Shown one piece after another: positions 56,830 to 64,000 of a stretch of DNA of 64,000 nucleotides (its first letter is position 1; each line of letters starts with the position of its first letter). A program made the translations under genes and the position numbers. The notes under the pieces were generated by a model, which saw only the letters and a list, made by a program, of their open reading frames with translations, was not told the DNA's origin and did no database searches. Origin of the DNA: Arion vulgaris. Its lineage: Eukaryota > Mollusca > Gastropoda > Stylommatophora > Arionidae. The stretch covers positions 84,712,441-84,776,440 of the forward strand of contig CM036753.1 of the NCBI GenBank assembly GCA_020796225.1, in the 5' to 3' direction.

Positions 56830-56950
56830 ATAGACAGTCAGAGACAGACATGAGGACAGACAGACATAGACCAACAGACAGACCGACTGACAGACCGACC
56901 GACAGAGAGACAGACCGACCGACCGACTGACCGACCGACAGATAGATAGA
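56830..56950. repeat. (GACA/GACC)n-type microsatellite
   Basis: Runs of GACAGACAGACCGACC and related tetramers, continuing as GATAGATAGATA. Just beyond, a ~32-bp unit (TGTAAACGGAGGTGATTATC) is duplicated at 56.99-57.05 kb. Confidence 0.93.
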
Positions 56951-57059
56951 TAAATATATTGATAGGTATATTGATAAATAAATAAATGTGTAAACGGAGG
57001 TGATTATCTTGGTCCCTCATTGTAAACGGAGGTGATTATCTTTGGTCCCTCCATCCCCT

Positions 57060-58660
57060 TCTTTGTCTTTGGAGGTGTCCCTCCGTTCCCTTGTTTTGTC
57101 AAAGTTCCCTAATAATGGGGTATTAAGGCCTGACGTAGTGATCTGATTATAATTCCATTATCTTCGTTATGACGATCCATCACTTTAGTTTGATCCTTCT
57201 TTCTTTTAGACTCTCATTATTTCAGATGGTATTTACGTTGCAGCAAAACGATACATGATGACACTTAGTAATATAATAAATAACTAAGATTCATTGATAT
57301 TTCCTTATTTTTAATGATGTTTACACGACACAGACAAGAACACGTCCGTTCGGTACCAATGTCTCATGTCGATTGTTCCTATGTTTGTTTACTAACTAGC
57401 AACAGTTACTCAATCGTCACTCCCTAACTACACAAAAGCGTCATTGTCTCGTAGTTATGTGTTGCACTCTACTTAGAGAGTGCAACACATAGTCTCAACT
57501 ATATAATATCTAATTATACTACACTAACTATCTGGCTAACTGTCTGTTCCTCAGCTGCCACCTGGGAGGAAACTGGCTATCCACCTACCCCCTTGGAGAC
57601 CTCCGTCGCCACGACGGCTGAAATCCCAACAAAATCTGCACATTAGAGAGTCCTTCAGGTCATTAGCGTTGTGAGAGCTAAGTGAACACGTCTCCACACA
57701 TTGTGAAATGTGGCTCCACAACAACTAACTACAACAGTCAACCATGGTCGAAAAGGAAAGAAAATCTGACGGGATCTCAGGATGACCCAATTGAACAGCT
57801 AAATGGAACTAGTCACCACACGTCGTTGAACGTGACTCGTCAACTGGTCATAGGTGACCATGGCTAACATCAACGGTCAACCCTATGTGCTCTATGCTGA
57901 AACAATATATCATATAAACACATCAGCAATATTTGCATAATATAATTGAAATATCAGCCGTGTAACTCCGACAGCGACCGAACAGCAGTCTCTTTCTCAC
58001 TAGCAAAGGAACATCTGGTCAACTGTACCGCGCATCCTTACTTCACATGATGTAGGAAGGCCAAGGGGCAGCTCACAACTGTCATGTCACTATGTCTTTC
58101 TTGCCTGTCAGAGTCTTGTCCTGGAATCTCAAACAAAAAAATAAATTAAAACGAGAATATGACATGAAAAATTATAATAAATATACTGTTGAACATTCTA
58201 CAGTATATGACCGCACATAGAGGAACCAATAATCAACCACAATCCGAGGAAGGACAAAATCCCACAAAAATTTTGAATCTACAATGTCACTGTCCAATGT
58301 TCACATTATATGAACTGCAGGGGATAATAACATTCACACCTCACTTAATGGAAATCAATGCGCCTAGTATCCTCACTGCTTCATTAGCTAGCAATGAAAT
58401 ATGTGTGGACAACATCCAACACTCATTATCCAGGCACCGTGAGGCATAATAATCACCCTCTTAAAAACGCTGACTTAAATACCTAACAAAACATAAGAAA
58501 TCAGGCTCACGATTCCCAAAAAAAGAAATTGCACACCAAACCTACAGAACAATTGAACCATCTTGAACAATATTAAAACCACCACCCACATTAAACAACT
58601 TCTCAATCCCTTCAGAGGAATTAAAGTAATTTTATATAATCACAAAGGAATTAACCTTTC
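57060..58660. other. Region downstream of the Ty3/gypsy relic
   Basis: A 3' LTR would be expected between about 58.67 kb and the left. I could not match any part to the right edge of the window. The purine run AAGGGGGA (minus strand, near 58.67 kb) could be the polypurine tract. Confidence 0.3.
57456..57491. other. 15-bp perfect inverted repeat (hairpin)
   Basis: Arms TATGTGTTGCACTCT and AGAGTGCAACACATA with a 6-nt loop. Function unknown; no T-run terminator context. Confidence 0.7.
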
Positions 58661-58791
58661 ACTTATGTCCCCCTTACGACTGGACATTTTATAAAGTCCC
58701 TGATGAGTCAATGCTATAAAAATAAACTTGGTTTATCCTATATCTAATTGTCCATCTGTGCACATATTAACACAGGAAATTTTCACATCTC

Positions 58792-59154
58792 TTAATGACG
58801 TCCCGAATATAACCTAGATTGGTTATTGTCATCAACCGGACTGATGACGTAATACCTTGATTTATCATCAGGTGTCTGAACCACTTTGTATATTTGGGTT
58901 GAATACAGTTTTCCCAACTTGTCAGAGTCCTTATTTTGGCCTATTTTTCTACGTACTAACGTATTCATTTGAATAATATCAATTTGTCCTTGGTTGTCAT
59001 CAAATTTTTTATGTAGACAGGCTACCCTGTCTCCGGCATCTCTTCGGGCCTCTGTCAATTTCTTTTTGTGAACAACTATATTATCATTCTCCTGTATATC
59101 AGGATTAAACAAATCGTCAATGACAAAATTAATTGGTAACTTAGGTGCTACCAA
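58792..59154 (-). pseudogene. Ty3/gypsy integrase C-terminal region
   Basis: 120 codons, including LGKLYSTQIYKVVQ and RYYVISPVDD, which fit the small beta-barrel-like C-terminal domain of gypsy integrases. In a different frame from the catalytic core. Confidence 0.7.
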
Positions 59155-59236
59155 AAGTAAATAATAAGGAGACCACCCTGTGGTTGATGGGAGTAATATT
59201 ATAACCCAATACTACATGTGAACATGCTGGGACCAT

Positions 59237-59707
59237 TCAACTTTCAGAATCTCCTAACGAACGAAGCATAGCCAACAATGTTCTATTAAATCTCTCGCAT
59301 ATACCATTTCCTCTTGGGTTGTATGCGGAGGTCCTGGACTTTTTAATTCCATACTTATGGCAGAGTTCAAATATAACGGAAGACTCAAATGCCTTCCCCT
59401 GGTCGGAGTGTAATTTATTTGGTATCCCAAAATTAGGTATCCATCTAGACTGAATTACATCTGCCACTGTATTGGCAGTCTGATCTCTGGTAGGAATGGC
59501 CACAACATATTTAGTAAAAACATCGGTTAAAACCAACACATGTTTAAAGCCGCCGGAATCTCTAGAAAACTCCATGAAGTCCATGGCTATCATTTCTAAA
59601 GGATATGTAGCTATTATATGACCGTAAACCGTTGTGATTTTCCCTGGTGGTTTAGTCATATTACAAACGGCACATGACTTTACTAAATTACTCACATCTC
59701 CTGCCAT
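59237..59707 (-). pseudogene. Ty3/gypsy integrase catalytic core
   Basis: 156 codons. Second half of the zinc finger (CAVCN), then the D,D-35-E triad: D43 in MDFMEF, D102 in SDQGKAFES, E138 in ICERFNRTL; 35 residues separate the last two. All three catalytic residues are kept even though the frame ends early. Confidence 0.9.
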
Positions 59708-60014
59708 ACCACACCAAAAAAAAACGGGACTTTATTAACGACAATGTCTTATCTCGCCCTTGATGGCCGATCTCATGGATAGCTGCTAATACTATCTGGC
59801 GTAGAGCATGAGGTAAAATAATATTTAATTCATTACTTTCATAGCCACACCTCTTTTTCATACAGAGTATCCCCATTTTCATGCAAAGATTATCACGGGA
59901 TAACCAGAGTCGTTGTGATTCCCTGGGCCATTTGGTGGTGTCTGTCGGAGTATCGATCTCCAGAGCTCTTATCACGACCTGAAGCGCAGAATCCTGCAAC
60001 TGGAAAGATTTCAC
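59688..60014 (-). pseudogene. Ty3/gypsy integrase N-terminal zinc region
   Basis: 109 codons ending with HEIGHQGRDKTLSLIKSRFF, the His pair of the H2C2 finger. The Cys pair falls in the next frame (59.67 kb), so a frameshift cuts the finger. Confidence 0.85.
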
Positions 60015-60024
60015 ATCCGATAAA

Positions 60025-60652
60025 CTATAAGGCGGGTCGCTCGTTAGTCACAATACTAGTCGTCTGTACAGACATATCACGACTACAAGGGGGCTGTGTG
60101 AAATAAATGTGATTAATGCCAATGTCGTCGTCTTCTGACAATGCATCGCAATTCGCCTCATCCAGTGTCACAGGCAAGGGATACCGCGATAGGAAGTCAG
60201 CATTTTTGTTTAACGTGCCTCGACGATGCCTGATTTCATAATCAAAGACCGCCATCTGAGATAACCACCTTTGTTCAATGGCTCCTAATTGTGCTTTATT
60301 TAAAAAAGTCAAACCCTTATTATCGGTGTAAATAGTTACTTTGTTACCTAATAGATATGAGCGAAACTTTTCGGTAACAGCCCATTTCAGACCCAATAAT
60401 TCGAGTTTAAAACTACTCTTGATGTTTTCTCTCCTTCGGAGAGTCCTACTGGCATAAGCGATCACTTTATAGTGACCATCCTGTTTCTGGCTCAACACTG
60501 CCCCAAACCACTAAAGAGGCATCAATGTCCAAAATGAAGGGACTGCTAAAATCGGGGAATCCCAGAATGGGTGCAGAGATCAATTTAGTTTGAAGGTCCC
60601 GAAAGGAACTCTCACAATCACTATTCCATTTTAAATCAGCCGAACCTTTCAA
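60025..60652 (-). pseudogene. Ty3/gypsy RNase H region
   Basis: Two frames. The first (60652-60467) has FILDIDAS with the first catalytic Asp; the second (60498-60025) has AYASRTLRRRENI, the tethered-RNase H TIYTDNKGLTFL and HRRGTLNKNADFLSR. The switch occurs near 60.48 kb. Confidence 0.85.
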
Positions 60653-60881
60653 CTGATGGCGATTCGTTCTTCTGGATTAGATCAGAGAATGGCATTCATT
60701 TACCATATCCATAAGAGGTTTTGCAATCTGTGAGAACCTGGGGATAAATTTTCTATAATACCCCGCCATACCCAGAAAAGCCCTTACTTGCTTTACGCTA
60801 GTGGGTATGCTAAGATTCTGTATGGATGATACTTTGGATTGCTGGTTGCGATGCCACTACCTGAAATAGTGTGACCTAAAA
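60653..60881 (-). pseudogene. Ty3/gypsy RT thumb / connection
   Basis: Broken frames with QVRAFLGMAGYYRKFIPRFS, the conserved stretch after the RT palm. Confidence 0.8.
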
Positions 60882-61604
60882 TCAACTAATCTCTGCAAAA
60901 ACACATTTATTAGGATTAACTTTTAGACCTATTGATCTTATCCTTTCCAGCACATTACCTAAACGAATCAAATGGTCATCAAAATCTGTTGAAAAAATCA
61001 ACATATCATCTAAATATACCAATAAGGATTTAAACATGAAATCAGACATGGAATTCTGCATCAAACGTTGAAAAGTACCAGCGGAATTAGTCAAACCCAT
61101 TGGCATTCTCGTATACTCGTACAATCCAAAAGGCGTACAAAAAGCAGTTTTATCTATATCCTCCTGTTTCATTGCTACCTGGTAATACCCACTAGTTAAA
61201 TCCAAAGTGGTAAACAATTTTGCACCATTTAGGGAGTCCAGGTAGTCGTCAATGCGAGGCAGAGGGTACGCGTCCTTAATTGTCCTTTGTTTTAACTCTC
61301 GATAGTCCACACAGAGGCGCAGGATCCATTCTTCTTCTTGACCAAAACAACTGGTGCAGCCAGGGCTAACACTCTCGCGAATAACCTGTTTCTGTAGGAG
61401 ATCCGAAATATGGTTCTGTACCTCCGTATAAAACGCGGGCGGGATTCGCCTGTATGGCAACTTAATGGGATTGGTATCCTGTAACCTGATTTGGTGCTGT
61501 ACTTTATCAGCATAACCAACATCTGAATCATTACAAGAGAAAACATCATTATATTTGCATAAAAGAGCTAACATTTCAGCCTTTTGGTTTGTAGAACCAT
61601 GCAT
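60882..61604 (-). pseudogene. Ty3/gypsy reverse transcriptase
   Basis: 241 codons. Conserved blocks: LCVDYREL (97-104), DAYPLPRIDD (111-120), TTLDLTSGYYQV (catalytic D135), MPMGLTNSAGTFQRLM, and the active-site YLDD at 197-200. Residues about 82-95 read out of family frame and return after two opposite shifts; the family-like text for that piece is in another minus frame (61.3-61.37 kb). Confidence 0.92.
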
Positions 61605-62016
61605 ATTACTAAGGTCAAATTTTTTGAACCAATGAGTATGTTTGAGGAATCAACCAACCCAAAATTACCCTTACTAGATACTGCACATTCCACAGAAGTT
61701 GCAGACATGACCTTATATTCCAACTCCTCATTGGAAGCAATCTGACAAATATCCCCTACAACCGTTCCATTAGAAAGTAAAATATCTTCCTTTGAAATAT
61801 TTAGAACATTAATAGCGAAACACCTTAATCAAAACAGTCACAGTATTGCAACACACAATACCCTTTCGCAGTAATGAACGGTTAGATTCAAAAATTACAT
61901 GCTTACCTAAACAAACCCCACCTTTAACTCTAACCCAAACAACACCCAAAGAACTAGCTCTAATATGTGATTTTTTTCCCTTTAGCAGACCAAATAAAGG
62001 CTGGAAGAGAGACGTA
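61605..62016 (-). pseudogene. Ty3/gypsy protease-RT linker
   Basis: Two frames carry the segment between protease and RT: KGGVCLGKHVIFESNRSLLR, and after a stop ISKEDILLSNGTVVGDICQI. Position and pattern fit gypsy linkers, but conservation is weak. Confidence 0.6.
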
Positions 62017-62370
62017 CTACTTTCCTGGTACAGACTGGATCGAAGAACCCAGAATAGGTCGAAACAACTGCAGGCGGCTAAGGATATTAGTACCAATAAT
62101 AGCCTGATAATCACAGTTATTATGAGAGGAAGTATCTTTAAAAATATAGAAACCACAATCCTTGAGATATGTACTATAGAGCTCAATGTTAACAACAACA
62201 TGGCCTAAGTAAGGTATATGTAGTCCATTTGCAGCTTTTAGCTGCACCCAATTATCCCCATTTAAAATAGACTCTGGAAAGAAATTGCGAAAGGCATATT
62301 CTGTGAGAGCCGACACTTGAGACCCCGTATCGATAAGACATCTAAAATTAGTACCCCCCCATCCAAACAT
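62017..62370 (-). pseudogene. Ty3/gypsy aspartic protease
   Basis: Retropepsin with LIDTGSQVSAL (catalytic DTGS at residues 14-17 of this frame) and the later IIGTNILSR, equivalent to the hydrophobic-Gly motif. The frame before it is separated by a run of seven C/G (62354-62360), where two reading frames meet. Confidence 0.88.
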
Positions 62371-62391
62371 TTGTTATTAGTTGATTCCCCA

Positions 62392-63261
62392 CTAACTTTG
62401 GCTCTGGGCCCACTTGTCTCGCACCACCCAGGGTCGCGCCCCTCTCCCCGAGTGACGCCCATTTAAATTTCGTTCCCTACATACGTTTGCAGTATGGCCA
62501 CCCCGACCACATTGAGAGCAAGAGGGTTGGGTCCTATGACCTCCACCCGGAAATTGAGGAACATGTGTACCAGCACGATTACGGTACTCCGGATGGTGAT
62601 CACCTAGATTGGTCCTGCACCCCCGATTCATGCTATATTCCAAGTCACTCAGTCGTCGATCCAACCCTCTAACGACCCCAGAATCCTGCATAGGGATGGG
62701 ATTTGATTCCCACCGCAAGGCCTCGTCACGGCAGTGCAGGAATGTGGTGCAGGGAGATCCTGCCACCATAGACATCAACATTCCAGAGCAGAGCCTATCT
62801 TTCAAGGACGCAATAAAGCGATCCCGAAGATTATTTGGATCAAGAGGTACCGACCCCTCACGGTTTTGTGCCGCAGTAACCTTCGAAAAAAGGCTAGCAA
62901 GACGATGAGAGTAACTGAGGCATGACTCTCCAGCACCCTGAGATGACCCAAAGAAAACTGATAGTAGGGTCTGGGCGGACCGATTATCCCCAAAAACCCT
63001 CAATAGACCAGCCAACAAAATTTCAGGATCCTGTGCGGTCATCATCTGGATCTCTAACTCCTCTCTAACTGAATACGATACATGCTCTAATAGGGTGTCG
63101 ACCTTCTCTTGGTCCCGTAAGCCGTAGTATCGCCAATACAAGCGGATGTCTTTCGCGAACTCATCCACGGAAGGACCGTCGCGATCTCCAAACGTCCGCA
63201 GTGGCCTGCAGGTGGACGAGGAGAACTGGTGGAAATGCCTGCACCTCAGGAAAGCGTCCAT
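62392..63261 (-). pseudogene. Ty3/gypsy gag with CCHC zinc knuckle
   Basis: 289 codons, the longest intact frame of the element. Capsid-like region (VDEFAKDIRLYWRYYGLRDQ; LLRVFGDNRSAQ) and one zinc knuckle C248-X2-C251-X4-H256-X4-C261. The true N-terminus may lie upstream in another frame, since an open frame ends just past the ATG used here. It stops shortly before the protease frame. Confidence 0.88.
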
Positions 63262-64000
63262 ATCTGAACCTGAGGTTCAGCCAGGGTAGCAGTGGGGCGT
63301 GATGACTCCTGAGGCGCCACCTCCAACATAATCTCCTCACATGTTTTCCACCCTCGTGTTCCTATGAGCCATTTTAAAAAATATGTAATGGTGATTAAAA
63401 ATATAGTTTGCAATAAAATCAGTACACAATTATGTATAATAGATAAAGATGGAACGTTCTATAAACATTTATCAGTCCCAAGCTGGAACAGAGGCATATA
63501 AATAAACATTTATCAGTCCCAAGCTGGAATATAGAGGCATATAAATTTAACAGGTTGTATACAAAAGATGCATTACATAGGCATGCAAATAATGAGTAGA
63601 GAAAGTAGGAATATATATAAACAAATACTCATGAAACGATTGTAATCATGAACATATATCGTAAAGAGGCACACATACAGCACATGATGTCGAGAGTCAT
63701 TGCAGCAACACGTCCGGATTCACCAATTGCAATGTTGGACTACACAATTAAACATTATCAGGTAACTCTCCCATAGCAGGTAAAATCAAGTGTCCACTGG
63801 GAGTTGGCGTGAAGATAATACCAAGATCAGTCCAGAATGTACTGGAGGAGGAATAATTATTGTGTCTCTGGCAACTTGATGGGCGGATGAAATGAATATG
63901 ATGGCTGGCAGATAAGTAGTCAACCACGAAGATGCAAACTCAGATCGCACAGTCGTACTGAAGATTCACCAAAGGTCACTAGATAGTTGATTGAAGAAGC
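63262..64000. other. 5' side of the Ty3/gypsy relic
   Basis: Presumed leader or LTR sequence of the element. A ~50-bp unit with AAACATTTATCAGTCCCAAG is duplicated at 63.46-63.54 kb. No LTR boundary was recognised. Confidence 0.35.

Larger units (their letters stand above)
58792..63261 (-). mobile_element. Decayed Ty3/gypsy LTR retrotransposon, internal region
   Basis: Minus-strand order gag, protease, RT, RNase H, integrase, which is the Ty3/gypsy order (integrase last). At least six frame changes separate the domains, so it cannot make a polyprotein without help. No envelope-like frame and no chromodomain are visible. No LTR or primer-binding site was identified; the 5' LTR probably lies beyond the right end. 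Confidence 0.9.

Overview
The window looks like gene-poor, repeat-saturated nuclear DNA of an invertebrate animal. There are no bacterial-style operons. What it holds is split exons with GT-AG signals, tRNA-headed SINEs, decayed LINE 3' ends, hAT- and Tc1/mariner-like MITEs, one decayed Ty3/gypsy element and at least 16 minisatellites. A gastropod mollusc is my best guess from the general character of the LINE and SINE content, but nothing here proves it.

The one host gene I can build runs on the minus strand from about 42.26 kb down to 32.09 kb. It has five coding exons (42256-42172, 37043-36901, 35146-34993, 34398-34276, 32223-32087), compatible intron phases 1/0/1/1, and 213 codons ending in TGA. 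The product has an N-terminal hydrophobic signal-anchor, a polar stalk and a C-terminal domain whose strand pattern resembles a divergent TNF-superfamily ligand. No recognised repeat overlaps its exons, while its introns hold SINEs, LINEs, MITEs and minisatellites. A few weaker candidate exons (about 11.0, 13.8-14.05, 22.9 and 23.4 kb, minus strand) may belong to other genes.

Layout. 0-9 kb: SINE and LINE pieces plus four minisatellites (39, ~60, 54 and 22 bp units). 9-15 kb: SINEs, a 19-bp minisatellite and LINE ends. 15-22 kb: a 37-bp minisatellite, a hAT MITE, SINEs, LINE fragments and a 61-bp minisatellite. 22-25 kb: sparse single-copy-looking sequence, SINEs and a LINE inserted in a LINE. 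25.6-27.9 kb: a 30-bp minisatellite followed by a triple nest of elements. 28-32 kb: LINE and SINE pieces and minisatellites. 32-42.3 kb: the TNF-like gene. 42.3-43.6 kb: a repeat-free, relatively CpG-containing candidate promoter zone. 43.6-48.2 kb: a SINE that grades into 47-bp and then 33-bp minisatellites, followed by a 93-bp satellite. 48.7-56.3 kb: SINEs, a 55-bp minisatellite and a Tc1-like MITE. 58.8-63.3 kb: a Ty3/gypsy relic on the minus strand (gag, protease, RT, RNase H, integrase) broken by many frameshifts; no LTR was found in the window.

Family labels used here are mine: A and C (related SINEs ending in GAA repeats), B, E, G, I and J (tRNA-like heads), F (short element ending in AACCAAT), H and L (unclassified dispersed repeats), D (hAT-like MITE). 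Many insertions keep exact target-site duplications (TSDs), so their boundaries and nesting order can be read directly. Most long open frames in the window are by-products of tandem repeats whose unit is a multiple of three and are not annotated as genes.
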